A stretch of 64,000 bases of DNA from JAGGTJ01 sp964457545. Lineage in GTDB: Bacteria; Desulfobacterota; DSM-4660; Desulfatiglandales; Desulfatiglandaceae. The notes beneath the pieces are model-generated. The model had not been told where the DNA came from. It did no database searches and saw only the letters and a list, made by a program, of their open reading frames with translations. The translations under genes and the position numbers were made by a program. Below, in pieces: positions 8,951 to 17,764 of the stretch; position 1 is the stretch's first letter, and every line of letters starts with the position of its first letter. The stretch lies in assembly GCA_964457545.1 (NCBI GenBank), contig CAYWEN010000010.1:62001-126000 (forward strand), given 5' to 3'.

Positions 8951-8995
8951 AAAACAACAATGCCCATTCAGGTTATGAATGGGCATTGTTGTTTT
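8951..8995. terminator. Strong bidirectional terminator between plsC and ompA-like gene
   Basis: A perfect inverted repeat (8951-8970 with 8976-8995, loop of 5) with an A-run on the left and a T-run on the right. It lies between convergent genes and should serve both. Confidence 0.92.
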
Positions 8996-9001
8996 CAGTT
9001 A

Positions 9002-10168
9002 TTATTTGATTATATGCAACTCCACTCTTCTGTTTTGTGCACGTCCTTCTGCGGTTTTATTGGAGGCAATAGGCATTGAGAAACCGTATCCCGCATAAGT
9101 TAACCGGCTGGGGTCTACACCTTTTTTAACCAGATATTCCATAACGGCCTTGGCCCGTTTTGCTGAAAGAATCTGATTGTATTTTGCAGAACCAATATTG
9201 TCTGTATGGCCCTGAATCTCAATCTTAAGATTGGGATTTTTTTTCAGCACAGTTACAACTTCATCCAGGTCTTTGAAGAATTTGGATTTGATATTCCACT
9301 TGTTTGTGTCAAAAGTCAGATTTTTGATAGTCCAGCATCCGACCTTGTTGACCTTGGCGCCTTTTGGTGTGTCAGGGCATTTGTCAAGGTAGTCATATAC
9401 GCCGTCGCCATCAGTGTCAAGGGGACAGCCTGCCTCATCCACCTTTACGCCTTCTGGTGTGCCAGGGCATTTGTCAAGGTAGTCATATACGCCGTCGCCA
9501 TCAGTGTCAAGGGGACAACCCATGCCATCTACCTTTACACCTTTTGGCGTATTGGGACATCTGTCCATGTTGTCATATACACCATCACCGTCGCTGTCTT
9601 TGGGCTGTTCAGGCCTTTTTTCCTCTACCTTTTTTTCTCCTCCGAAATAATATGTCAGTCCTGCAGTGTATACAAGATTGTTTTCCGGCAGGGTCATAAC
9701 ATGCCTTACATCACCGCGCAGAGCAATGTTTTCGGTTACAAAATATTTAAGTCCTCCTCCGTAATTCAACATAAAATCAGAATCAGAGCCCCTGCCTTTA
9801 TAATCCAGGGTTCGCCCGCCGATACCAGCAGCAAAATATGGCACAAGACTGTGTGACGGAAAAAGATGATAGAGAAGATCAAAATGGTACATGTATCCAT
9901 CCACGTCATTATCGTTCGGCCTTTTGCGTTGTTTTGAGTCAATGAAGTTAAACATGACTTCAGTGCTCCAGTTCTCATCAAAATTGTATCCGAGGCCAAG
10001 ACCGTAAGTAGGGCTGTTTTTAAGATCCTGATCACCCTCGAACAGGTATCCACCTACCATGGGACTGACTGTAATCGCTCCTGCCCTCTGCTCAGCCCTG
10101 ACCCTTGTTACAGATAAACACCATAACATAGATAGGCACATCATTATAACCGCAATCTTTGCTTTCAT
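9002..10168 (-). CDS. OmpA-family outer-membrane protein with thrombospondin type 3 repeats
   Basis: 388 residues. A signal peptide (about residues 1-25, cut near RVRA/EQ) is followed by an OmpA-like eight-strand barrel region (about 30-180), then a calcium-binding type 3 linker with three 30-residue repeats of the form DTDGDGVYDYLDKCP, and a C-terminal OmpA peptidoglycan-binding domain (about 275-388) with IQGHTDNIGSAKYN and the arginine motif AQNRRVELH. It should sit in the outer membrane and tether it to the cell wall. AAGGAGGAAACC precedes the ATG. The linker repeats are nearly identical in DNA, so copy number could vary by slippage. Confidence 0.93.
   Translation of the reverse strand: MKAKIAVIMMCLSMLWCLSVTRVRAEQRAGAITVSPMVGGYLFEGDQDLKNSPTYGLGLGYNFDENWSTEVMFNFIDSKQRKRPNDNDVDGYMYHFDLLYHLFPSHSLVPYFAAGIGGRTLDYKGRGSDSDFMLNYGGGLKYFVTENIALRGDVRHVMTLPENNLVYTAGLTYYFGGEKKVEEKRPEQPKDSDGDGVYDNMDRCPNTPKGVKVDGMGCPLDTDGDGVYDYLDKCPGTPEGVKVDEAGCPLDTDGDGVYDYLDKCPDTPKGAKVNKVGCWTIKNLTFDTNKWNIKSKFFKDLDEVVTVLKKNPNLKIEIQGHTDNIGSAKYNQILSAKRAKAVMEYLVKKGVDPSRLTYAGYGFSMPIASNKTAEGRAQNRRVELHIIK
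9373..9517 (-). repeat. 90-bp tandem repeat coding the OmpA calcium-binding linker
   Basis: A 55-bp stretch is identical at 9373-9427 and 9463-9517, with a 90-bp period equal to 30 residues; a third, more diverged copy follows to about 9600. The repeat stays in frame. Confidence 0.9.
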
Positions 10169-10228
10169 GGTTTCCTCCTTAAATTATAAATAGTTATATG
10201 TTTTGTTGTCAAACATTCCAATCTCCAT

Positions 10229-10264
10229 CCATGTATAAAACATTGGACTGTGTTTTATACATGG
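10229..10264. repeat. 14-bp perfect inverted repeat upstream of the OmpA-like gene
   Basis: Arms 10229-10242 and 10251-10264 are exact complements around an 8-base loop. It is about 60 bp upstream of the OmpA start on the minus strand and has no T-run, so it fits an operator or an RNA hairpin better than a terminator. Confidence 0.6.
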
Positions 10265-10368
10265 GTGCAGGCAGAAAATCCTGCTACGGCCTGATCTGAA
10301 AAAACCCTGCCCTGGTGTCAGAAGACATCTGCCTTATTTTCTCTTGATACATGTTTGCGTATGATATG

Positions 10369-11208
10369 TCAATCGTTAAACAAACCTTTTAAGTTGTCCG
10401 TATTTTTGAGAACACCTTTTATTGTGCTGTCAATATCTCCTTTTTTAATGTTTTCCTGGATCTGTTCCATAGACTGTTTCCCTTCTTCGATAATTTTTTG
10501 CCCCTGATCCTTGTATTCTGTAATCTTTTTGAGTAACAGTCTCTGGTTGTCATTGATACAGTTTTGGAGACTTTTTATTATTTCATTATAAGAACGTTCT
10601 ATTGCTTTTTCAACAGATAATCCGCCTTCAGCCTTGCCTATATCGCTAAGGTGTATGTCCGGCAGTTTTATTTGTGCAACCTGTTTGTTGCCCAGGACGA
10701 TATGAATAAAGCTGTTTTGAAAACTGAAATTGTTTATAATAACCTTTTTTGGGGCAGTCTTTTTTTCGGGTTTGACAGTCTTTGTGCTGGCTTTTGCAGT
10801 CCCAATAGTTTTATTGGCAAAATTTTTGATGTTCTGCATTATTTTTTTTAGATTGTCGCCTGTAAGTCCTTCCCATGTTATATTGGCACCGTCAATAAGA
10901 ATATCTTTTATTACTACAGGGTTTCCCATTACTGTGTTTTTGTCTATTTTTATGCTGACAGCTCCAAGCGTAAATGCATCTTTTGCAGTAAATCCTGGAG
11001 GGTTGCCAATGGTAAGGCCCTTCAAGCCTGCCTCTCCATTCAAAAGATCTATGTTAACGTGGGCCAGTTTGACATCGCCGCCGGTGGCCTTTGGCCCCAC
11101 GGTTTCAATCCCTGTGGATATAATACTTCCCAGCATGTAATAAATGATTCCGAGCGTGATAATTAAAATCACGGTTATTGCCAAAAAGAAACTCAGCAGC
11201 TTTTTCAT
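10369..11208 (-). CDS. Membrane-anchored protein with AsmA-like features
   Basis: 279 residues from the ATG at 11208. One N-terminal membrane segment (about 4-27, KKLLSFFLAITVILIITLG) is followed by a periplasmic part. The pattern LLNGEAGLKGLTIGNPPGF and the alternating short beta-strand sequence resemble the start of AsmA/DUF748-type proteins that sit in the inner membrane and are linked to lipid and outer-membrane homeostasis. The C-terminal 90 residues are charged and probably helical or coiled-coil. GAGGA precedes 11208; the longer frame to 11271 adds a basic, non-hydrophobic extension and is less likely. Function unknown beyond this resemblance. Confidence 0.75.
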   Translation of the reverse strand: MKKLLSFFLAITVILIITLGIIYYMLGSIISTGIETVGPKATGGDVKLAHVNIDLLNGEAGLKGLTIGNPPGFTAKDAFTLGAVSIKIDKNTVMGNPVVIKDILIDGANITWEGLTGDNLKKIMQNIKNFANKTIGTAKASTKTVKPEKKTAPKKVIINNFSFQNSFIHIVLGNKQVAQIKLPDIHLSDIGKAEGGLSVEKAIERSYNEIIKSLQNCINDNQRLLLKKITEYKDQGQKIIEEGKQSMEQIQENIKKGDIDSTIKGVLKNTDNLKGLFND

Positions 11209-11435
11209 AGCGGTTTTCCTCGGGATGATTTTTTGTGTAATCAGGGTATGATTTGGTTTTGTTTTTACCAATAAACACTTGACAGTGTCTGTTGTTATGT
11301 GCGGTGCATTAGGACTTTTTGCGGTTGCAGAAAAAAGGTGATTTTATGGATGAAGATCAGGTTGTAGTCAATGGAATCTGATTGTTTTCTTGTTGGACAG
11401 ATATTATAACTCAACTGTTTGAGAAAAGGAACCCT

Positions 11436-12425
11436 TTATTTGCAGTCTTTTTGTGTTTTGTTATTCCTGCAGTCAGAGAGGCATTGCATGTTTTTCTGTG
11501 AGACTGTCCCTTTTTTCGGGGATGACAGGCCCATGTGATACCGGCCCTGGCGCAGCTTTTTAATGGCCTGCTGGTTTTGTATGGGGAACAGGTTTTCAAG
11601 ACAGTGCAGGGAGTTGTATAGATCTTTGAAGGAAAAGACTTCAAGAGAAACTGTGCCTTTGAATCCTGTTATGACAGATGCAATCTTTAGTTGTTGCTCA
11701 GGGGTCAGGTTGTTAAGTGCAATATGGTCTTTTTTATCCCTGACCCCGTGAAGATGAATGATAGTGGTTTTATCAAGAAATTTCTCCGCATATATTTCAA
11801 CAGGATAGCCATAAAGAATGAGGTGTCCGATATCTAAACATATGGACAGGCCGAAGCTTTCAACTATGTCTGATATAAGGGTGAAGGGATAATCGAGTGT
11901 TTCAATGGAGATACAGGCGGGGGAAATATCCATTTTCAGCAGATTTTCCATGCTGTTACTGATGGCATTTTTCCATCTGCCTTTGTCCTCGGCATCTTGA
12001 CCGGTTTTATCCCTTAATGAAAAATGCAGTGTGTATGTGGTTGGATTTAGAGGGCATGTCAGATTTATGATCTTTTTTATCGTGGCAACGGCATGGTTTC
12101 TTGTTAAGGGATCCCTGTCTCCAAGATAGATATCTACGGGCAGGTGAATATTGTATCTCAGTCCCTGCTTTGTCCCGATCTCGTTCAGACAGGTTATGTC
12201 ATTTTCTGTGGGCAGGTTGTCTTCATGGGAGCTTTCAAAGAGTACCAGTTCTATTTCATCAAGGCAGGTTGATAACATCCTTACATTTGGAATGATGTTG
12301 TCAGGGTAGATATATGAAGTGGTAGATATTCTGAAGGGAAATTTACCCTTGTAGGATCTGTCAAGTGCCTGCCAGGGGTGTGTGTTGTTCCTGCCTGCTG
12401 TATCCATTTGTTTTCTTTCAGACAT
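11436..12425 (-). CDS. cbiR: Probable cobamide-remodelling phosphodiesterase (CbiR-like TIM barrel)
   Basis: 329 residues. The sequence is a xylose-isomerase/AP-endonuclease-2 type barrel. FPFRISTTSYIYPDNIIPNV followed by IELVLFESS, and HLPVD, TLHFS, IETLDYPF, CLDIGHL and HLHGVRDKKDH, supply the Glu/His/Asp metal ligands at strand ends. From memory this pattern matches CbiR, which cleaves the phosphoribosyl bond of cobamides so that the lower ligand can be replaced. The 30-residue N-terminus and the basic Cys-containing C-terminal tail are extra compared with the core. The neighbouring genes do not encode cobamide synthesis, but cobO and a corrinoid-activating protein lie elsewhere in the window. 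Another sugar-phosphate isomerase-like function remains possible. Confidence 0.7.
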   Translation of the reverse strand: MSERKQMDTAGRNNTHPWQALDRSYKGKFPFRISTTSYIYPDNIIPNVRMLSTCLDEIELVLFESSHEDNLPTENDITCLNEIGTKQGLRYNIHLPVDIYLGDRDPLTRNHAVATIKKIINLTCPLNPTTYTLHFSLRDKTGQDAEDKGRWKNAISNSMENLLKMDISPACISIETLDYPFTLISDIVESFGLSICLDIGHLILYGYPVEIYAEKFLDKTTIIHLHGVRDKKDHIALNNLTPEQQLKIASVITGFKGTVSLEVFSFKDLYNSLHCLENLFPIQNQQAIKKLRQGRYHMGLSSPKKGTVSQKNMQCLSDCRNNKTQKDCK

Positions 12426-12642
12426 GAAGCGACATGCCTGTTGTTTTATAATTCCTGTGCCTTAATGTGAAGGGTGCATAGTACAGGTTATGTTCAGTAA
12501 ACTGTATCAGTTATAAGATACTGTTTAGCACTTTTTCTTGAGTTTTTCTATTATAAAATGTTAAAATGTTTTATTGGGGTCTGGCCGGGTATCATTGAAT
12601 CATTATCTTACCTTACGTACTGTAAACCAAAGGGGAAAACAT

Positions 12643-12861
12643 ATGCCGATTTATGAGTTTAAATGTGTTGACTGCAAAAAGGAATTTGAGGCCCTGGTTC
12701 TTGGCAGGGATGAAAATGTTTCATGTCCTTACTGTAAAAGTAACAATCTTGAACATCTTGTGTCCAGGTGTGCCTTTAAAAGTGAAGGAGGGTTTGCTTC
12801 TGCAGCAGGATCGTCAGGATGTTCCTCATGTTCAGGTACAAATTGCAGTTCCTGTCATTAA
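12643..12861 (+). CDS. FmdB-type zinc ribbon protein
   Basis: 72 residues from the ATG at 12643, which has AGGGGAAAA before it; the open frame reaches back to 12574 without a good start. The start MPIYEFKCVDCKKEF and the second pair CPYC give the CxxC...CxxC zinc ribbon of the FmdB family. The C-terminal 22 residues are Ser/Gly/Cys-rich with six cysteines (GCSSCSGTNCSSCH), a typical tail. The role is unknown; family members are proposed regulators. It precedes ispF by 70 bp on the same strand. Confidence 0.88.
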   Translation: MPIYEFKCVDCKKEFEALVLGRDENVSCPYCKSNNLEHLVSRCAFKSEGGFASAAGSSGCSSCSGTNCSSCH

Positions 12862-12931
12862 AAAAAATGGTGCCCGGAGTTGATTGTTGTGCACAGCAGG
12901 ATAGATGCATCTGTTGCATGAGGTAATATTG

Positions 12932-13423
12932 ATGACAAAAACAGTTTATGTAGGTTTTGGATATGATGTACACAGATTGACCGAAGATTGTTCATTGATA
13001 ATTGGTGGTGTGGCAGTGCCGTATAATCGGGGCCTTTTGGGTCATTCAGATGCGGATGTCCTGACGCATGCCATAATAGATGCAGTTATAGGGGCACTTG
13101 GCAGGGGAGATATAGGACAGCATTTTCCTGATACAGATTCTGCCTACAAGGATATATCCAGTCTTAAACTGCTTGAGAGCATTGTGGAAAAAGTTGTTGA
13201 GGCAGATTTCAGGATTAACAATCTTGATTCCACTATTGTTGCACAACGTCCCAGATTTGCCCCCTATATTCCTGCAATGCGTAAAACTCTGTCAACCGTG
13301 TTGAGGGTGGATGAACGACACACAAACATAAAGGCAAAAACCACTGAAGGTCTCGGTTTTTGCGGAAACGAAGAAGGTATTGCCGCATATGCGATAGTAA
13401 GTATAGTTGGTGCACATTCGTAA
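12932..13423 (+). CDS. ispF: 2-C-methyl-D-erythritol 2,4-cyclodiphosphate synthase
   Basis: 163 residues, close to the usual 157-160. Cyclises CDP-ME2P to MEcPP in the MEP isoprenoid pathway as a cytoplasmic trimer. The zinc ligands Asp12, His14 (GYDVHR) and His46 (LTHAIID) are present, as are the family motifs LGHSDADVL and TTEGLGFCGNEEGI. The frame is open from 12905, but GAGG lies 8 bases before the ATG at 12932 and the protein then begins at the conserved part. It may be co-transcribed with the zinc-ribbon gene; IspG of the same pathway is elsewhere in the window. Confidence 0.95.
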   Translation: MTKTVYVGFGYDVHRLTEDCSLIIGGVAVPYNRGLLGHSDADVLTHAIIDAVIGALGRGDIGQHFPDTDSAYKDISSLKLLESIVEKVVEADFRINNLDSTIVAQRPRFAPYIPAMRKTLSTVLRVDERHTNIKAKTTEGLGFCGNEEGIAAYAIVSIVGAHS

Positions 13424-13584
13424 GTTTTTGTTTTGACCGTATTGTTATGTTCAGGCTTTACTCTTTGAGATATCTTGTGTTTGTGGCAAACATTTTTGCA
13501 TACCTTATAGATATTTCGAAGGGCCTGTCCTGTTTATGGCTGGAAACTGAAATCCAGGTGTGCCGTTAATCAAGGGTATGATCC

Positions 13585-14118
13585 ATGAGAGAAAAGATAG
13601 AAATTGTACAGGGAGACATCACGAAACAAGAGGTAGATGCCATAGTCAATGCTGCAAACAACTCTCTTTTGGGTGGAGGTGGTGTGGATGGGGCCATACA
13701 TCGCGCTGCCGGACCTGATCTGTTAAAGGAGACAAGAACCCTTGGCGGGTGTCCGACCGGTGAGGTCAGGGTAAGCAAGGGTTACCGGTTACCGGCAAAA
13801 TGGGTGATTCATACGGTAGGGCCGATATGGCAGGGAGGAAACAGTAATGAAAAGGAGTTGCTTGCAAGATGCTACAGGAACTGTTTTGGAGCGGCAACTG
13901 ACCTTGGTATCAAAACTGTTGCATTTCCCTCGATCAGTACGGGTGCGTATGGTTTCCCCCTGAAAGAGGCTGTAAAGATAGCCCTGAATGAAACAGCATT
14001 GTTTCTTGAAACAGACCGAAATCTTGAAAAAGTCGTATTTGTATGTTTTGGAAAAACGGTTTTTGATGTGTATACCGAAACACTTGAACATCTGATATCA
14101 TCTGTCAGGGCTGAGTAA
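13585..14118 (+). CDS. Macrodomain protein, O-acetyl-ADP-ribose deacetylase type
   Basis: 177 residues, one macrodomain. IEIVQGDITKQEVDAIVNAA is the ADP-ribose-binding N-terminus, followed by the NNSLLGGGGVDGAIHRAAG loop and the phosphate loop SISTGAYGFP near residue 112. This is the MacroD/YmdB group, which hydrolyses O-acetyl-ADP-ribose or removes mono-ADP-ribose. Asn and Asp needed in the active loop (NAANNSLLGGGGVDG) are present. AAGGGT precedes the ATG. No ADP-ribosyltransferase gene is adjacent, so its physiological substrate cannot be inferred. Confidence 0.92.
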   Translation: MREKIEIVQGDITKQEVDAIVNAANNSLLGGGGVDGAIHRAAGPDLLKETRTLGGCPTGEVRVSKGYRLPAKWVIHTVGPIWQGGNSNEKELLARCYRNCFGAATDLGIKTVAFPSISTGAYGFPLKEAVKIALNETALFLETDRNLEKVVFVCFGKTVFDVYTETLEHLISSVRAE

Positions 14119-14231
14119 AGATCTTCTTCTGCACTGCAGATGGCTTTTTTGCAATTCCACTGGGAAACGCTCTTCTTTGTATTCCCTGATTGTATATCCA
14201 ATAACGTGTTGTTCTTGGAGGCTAACCGCAG

Positions 14232-15269
14232 ATGCACCTGGAGATGAGAACGGCTGCTGAAATCGCAAAAAAGGTTTTGCCCAAAATGGGTAAGTTTGAA
14301 GTCCCTCTGACCCCTCAGAATTACAGGGTATGGTTTGAGTATTATCTGGGAACAGATAAAAATCTTGTAGAGGAGGTAGAAGGGATTATTAATTCAGGAC
14401 AGAGATTTACTCCAAAGGTCAATCGTAAGCTTTATGAGAAATTTTTTGAGGGGGAAGGACATAACAAGTATCTGAAGCAGATTCAGGAACAGACCAAGAC
14501 TGTTTTGAAAGATTTCATTGAACAGGTGGCAGCTACTACCAGTTCAAGCAGCGGGTATGCAGACAAATTAAGACAGTATTCCATCAGACTGGATAAGGCA
14601 AAGTATTTTTCAGAGATTCAGGACGTACTGGAGAGCATGAAAAAGGATACTGCCATTATGATCAGGTCTACAAGCATACTCCAGAAAAAACTTAAAGAGG
14701 CTACAAGCAGTGCGGAAAAATTACGAAAGGAACTTAAGAAAGTTTCTCATGAGGCCCTGATTGACGGACTGACAGGCCTTCACAACCGTAAGGCCTTTGA
14801 TGACATGCTGTATGAGCTTTGTCAGGAATTCAGGCAAGAGGGCAGTGTATTTTCCCTCATAATGATGGACATAGATCATTTCAAGTCCTTCAATGACAAA
14901 TATGGTCACAGGGTAGGCGATGAAGTGCTGCAAATTGTAGGGACGACCCTTCTGGATCTTCTTAAAGGAAGGGATTTTGTTTCAAGGTATGGAGGTGAGG
15001 AGTTTACCGTATTGCTGCCGGATACGGAACTTGTCAATGCCTGCATGGTTGCAGAACAGATAAGAAAGGCTGTCTCCGGGAAGAGGCTGAAAATCAAGGA
15101 AACGGGCGAGAATATACCACGGATTACGATAAGCCTTGGAGTGGCACAAATTTGTGCTGCTGATGATGCCGATGATCTTTTAAAAAGGGCTGATAAGGCA
15201 TTGTATCTGGCCAAAAATTCCGGCAGGAACAATACAAAAAGCGAACAGGATCTTTCAGATATGAGTTGA
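14232..15269 (+). CDS. Diguanylate cyclase (GGDEF) with unusual N-terminal helical domain
   Basis: 345 residues, cytoplasmic. The first 160 residues are helical with a coiled coil near 150-175 that leads into the GGDEF domain. The active site is GGEEF at 254-258 with LTGLHNRKAFD and MMDIDHFKSFND intact, so it should make c-di-GMP from two GTP. The inhibitory I-site RxxD is altered to Lys245-x-x-Asp248 (KGRD), so product inhibition may be weak. The N-terminal region (TPQNYRVWFEYYLG) resembles that of other cytoplasmic cyclases and has no recognised sensor. GGAG lies 11 bases before the ATG at 14232. Confidence 0.9.
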   Translation: MHLEMRTAAEIAKKVLPKMGKFEVPLTPQNYRVWFEYYLGTDKNLVEEVEGIINSGQRFTPKVNRKLYEKFFEGEGHNKYLKQIQEQTKTVLKDFIEQVAATTSSSSGYADKLRQYSIRLDKAKYFSEIQDVLESMKKDTAIMIRSTSILQKKLKEATSSAEKLRKELKKVSHEALIDGLTGLHNRKAFDDMLYELCQEFRQEGSVFSLIMMDIDHFKSFNDKYGHRVGDEVLQIVGTTLLDLLKGRDFVSRYGGEEFTVLLPDTELVNACMVAEQIRKAVSGKRLKIKETGENIPRITISLGVAQICAADDADDLLKRADKALYLAKNSGRNNTKSEQDLSDMS

Positions 15270-15431
15270 GCGAACAGAGGTATAAAACCGGGGATTGATA
15301 ATGTCTGCTGCATCTTGGCCGGTTATGGTCAAAAGGCGTCCCTGCTTGTTAACATGACAATAGACTCTGTCTCTTTAACAATGGGTTTTACGGTAAGTTT
15401 TTGCCTTTTCAAGGATCACCTCAACCCTGTC

Positions 15432-16604
15432 TCAGTACAGATGATACTTATATTTCCATTTCCGGAATTCTTCAAGTTCAGGCAGCCATCTTTCCCTTAA
15501 GCCTGTTAAGCCTGATCCCGCCTCGAGATGAAGCCTGACAGATGAGTCTCCCATTATGATATCGATAGGCATTTTTTTGTATTCATATTCATATGGTGGA
15601 GATTTCCATTCAAAGGAATCAGGGTACAGTTCCATTATCACCTTTAGAATAGCCATTGATGTGTAAAACGGGCGGTATGTGACAGGATCGAGTATATGTA
15701 TCATAAGCCCGTGGCATAATTGATTTTTCCATTTATTGAAAGTTGGACGGAATGTATATTTTCTGATATGACAGCCTGTTGTGGCATCAGGGTCAAGTTT
15801 TTCAAGGACTGCCCTGGAGTCAATGTACGGGGCACCAAAAATCTCAAAGGGCCGACATGTTCCCCTTCCTTCCGAGATGTTTGTTCCTTCCCATATAACC
15901 TGGCCGGGATATACATATGCAGTTTCAGGAACAGGCATGTTGGGAGACGGCATTACCCATCTCAGACCGGTATCATGCCACAGCATTCTTCTTTGCCATC
16001 CCTGCATTTTTACTATTTCAAGATCGCACCTTAGGTTAAAAACCCTGTTGAACAGCACGGCCATCTCTCCCATGGTAAGTCCGTGCCTCATGGGAAGATG
16101 GTATGGTCCTACAAAGGAAAAAAATCCGGCCTTAAGGATATTTCCTTCTACAATTTCACCCCCAAGGGGGTTAGGCCTGTCGAGAACAATTACCTTTTTT
16201 TTCTTTCTTGCAGCGCTTTTCATGCAGTTAAGCATGGTGGAAGCAAAGGTATACACCCTTGTTCCTACATCCTGCAGGTCGATTACAAGCAGGTCTATCA
16301 TGTCAAGCATGTTGTTCTGAGGCTGTCTTGTTGAACTGTACAGGCTGAATATGGGGATATTCATATCCTCATCATGACCATGGCCGGTTTCTATCATGTT
16401 GTCCTGGTCTTCTCCTCCAAAACCGTGCTGTGGGCCAAACAGGGCAGTTAACTGGCCGGGAAGACGTGAAATAATGATCTCTTTTGCAGGGGTCAGTCTG
16501 CTGTCCAGGGATGCCTGGTTGGCCAGCAGACCTATTCTGAATCCTCTCAGATTTTTCCAGTATCCATCTCTAAGGATGTCAAGACCCGTTTTTATATTGT
16601 TCAT
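15432..16604 (-). CDS. DUF1343/NamZ-like exo-beta-N-acetylmuramidase
   Basis: 390 residues from the ATG at 16604, which is the usual family start (MNNIKTGLDIL); the frame continues to 16739 with a non-conserved extension. Family motifs are strong: RIGLLANQASLD, FGPQHGFGGEDQDN, LVIDLQDVGTRVYTFAST, LDRPNPLGG and WEGTNISEGRGTCRPFEIFG. NamZ removes terminal MurNAc from peptidoglycan fragments and was assigned to this domain family. No signal peptide is seen at 16604, which fits a cytoplasmic recycling role, or the export signal may be missed. It is convergent with the diguanylate cyclase gene and has no operon partner. Confidence 0.88.
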   Translation of the reverse strand: MNNIKTGLDILRDGYWKNLRGFRIGLLANQASLDSRLTPAKEIIISRLPGQLTALFGPQHGFGGEDQDNMIETGHGHDEDMNIPIFSLYSSTRQPQNNMLDMIDLLVIDLQDVGTRVYTFASTMLNCMKSAARKKKKVIVLDRPNPLGGEIVEGNILKAGFFSFVGPYHLPMRHGLTMGEMAVLFNRVFNLRCDLEIVKMQGWQRRMLWHDTGLRWVMPSPNMPVPETAYVYPGQVIWEGTNISEGRGTCRPFEIFGAPYIDSRAVLEKLDPDATTGCHIRKYTFRPTFNKWKNQLCHGLMIHILDPVTYRPFYTSMAILKVIMELYPDSFEWKSPPYEYEYKKMPIDIIMGDSSVRLHLEAGSGLTGLRERWLPELEEFRKWKYKYHLY

Positions 16605-16731
16605 GATAATCCAGTTGAAAGGCTCTGTTGTTGTGCTTGAATCCAATTTATAAGTGCAAGTTTGATTGGCCGGTGAATATCTGGTTTTTATCCATAAACG
16701 AGTGTTCCTTGCAATATCAGGGTCAATCTGC

Positions 16732-16770
16732 ATGATCATTTGTGAATATGAAATTGGATGAAATGATCAT
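16732..16770. repeat. 10-bp perfect inverted repeat upstream of the NamZ-like and LetA-like genes
   Basis: Arms at 16732-16741 and 16761-16770 are exact complements with a 19-base spacer. It lies between the divergent NamZ-like and LetA-like genes and may be an operator; no regulator is nearby. Confidence 0.4.
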
Positions 16771-16998
16771 ATATTACAGAAATACAGGGGCTTGGCCGAT
16801 ATTGTTGCAGGATGCGGTCAGTTTATGTGGGTCCAAGGTTTTTGTTTTTATATCAATATTTCTTGACATGTTATCATTTCATGCAAGATTATTATACAGA
16901 AAGTTGATTTTGTTTCCATATACAAATGGCCTTTTACATTGGCACCTGCAGGTTTGTTACGATCTTGTCAGGGTTGATATCCTGAAACCGGTCTATGT

Positions 16999-17643
16999 AT
17001 GAAAGACAGAAAAAACACCTTAAACCCCTGTATCCGGGCTGTTGTCTGTGATTCATGTGATATGCTGCTTGAGGGCATTGATGTGAAACCGGGATATACG
17101 GCTGTTTGCCCAAGGTGTGGTACTAAGCTGTATGCTCCCAAAAAGGATTCCTGCACCAGAACCCTTGCATTTACTATTACAGCGCTGCTTCTTTTTTATC
17201 CTGCCATGGTCATGCCCATTATGACACTGTATGTCTTTGGTATGGAAGAAAACGCCTCTATTGTGGACAGTATATTCAGGCTGTTTGAAAAGGGATACAT
17301 CTTTGTATCTGCTACGGTGCTGTTTACTGTTTTTATCTTTCCTCTTTTAAGGCTGTTGCTTCTTTTCTGTGTTTCAGTGAGCCTTAAATGCAGAAAGAGG
17401 GTTTTCAAGACACATCTTCTGATGCGCTGTTGCCATTACCTCGGCGAGTGGTGTATGGCTGAAATATATATGCTTGGTGTTTTTGTTACGGTTATCAAGG
17501 TATACCATATGGCATATATCAAATATGATGCCGGGTTTTTTTGTTTTGCAGGATTGATTATTTCAACTGTATTTGCATCAACTTCCATGGATGAACGTTT
17601 TTACTGGGATTCCATAGAGAAGCTGCAAACAGGCAACAGGTAG
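16999..17643 (+). CDS. LetA/PqiA-family inner-membrane protein, first copy
   Basis: 214 residues. An N-terminal zinc ribbon (Cys17-x2-Cys20 and Cys37-x2-Cys40) is followed by four predicted membrane segments, the PqiA domain. LetA (YebS) of E. coli has two such domains in one chain and partners the MCE protein LetB in moving lipids between inner and outer membrane. Here the domain is single and is followed by another single-domain gene, so the two together would equal one LetA. The motif MVMPIMTLYVFGMEE in the second membrane segment is a family hallmark. Co-transcribed with the next genes by position. Confidence 0.87.
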   Translation: MKDRKNTLNPCIRAVVCDSCDMLLEGIDVKPGYTAVCPRCGTKLYAPKKDSCTRTLAFTITALLLFYPAMVMPIMTLYVFGMEENASIVDSIFRLFEKGYIFVSATVLFTVFIFPLLRLLLLFCVSVSLKCRKRVFKTHLLMRCCHYLGEWCMAEIYMLGVFVTVIKVYHMAYIKYDAGFFCFAGLIISTVFASTSMDERFYWDSIEKLQTGNR

Positions 17644-17764
17644 CGCATACATAGTTGTCTGTTGCCTTTATTGATTGACGGACAGATATTGGGCTGTACA
17701 TGGCAGTGGCCATGTAATAATGCCTTCATACCCATCAGTTATGCCGGGAAAGCAGGGGATGACA

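Noticed and set aside
9206..9856. A 216-codon plus-strand open frame
   Set aside because: It is antisense to the OmpA-like gene; its open length comes from the repeat composition.
16938..16960. Sigma-54-like promoter (TGGCAC)
   Set aside because: The downstream TTGC element is at the wrong distance.
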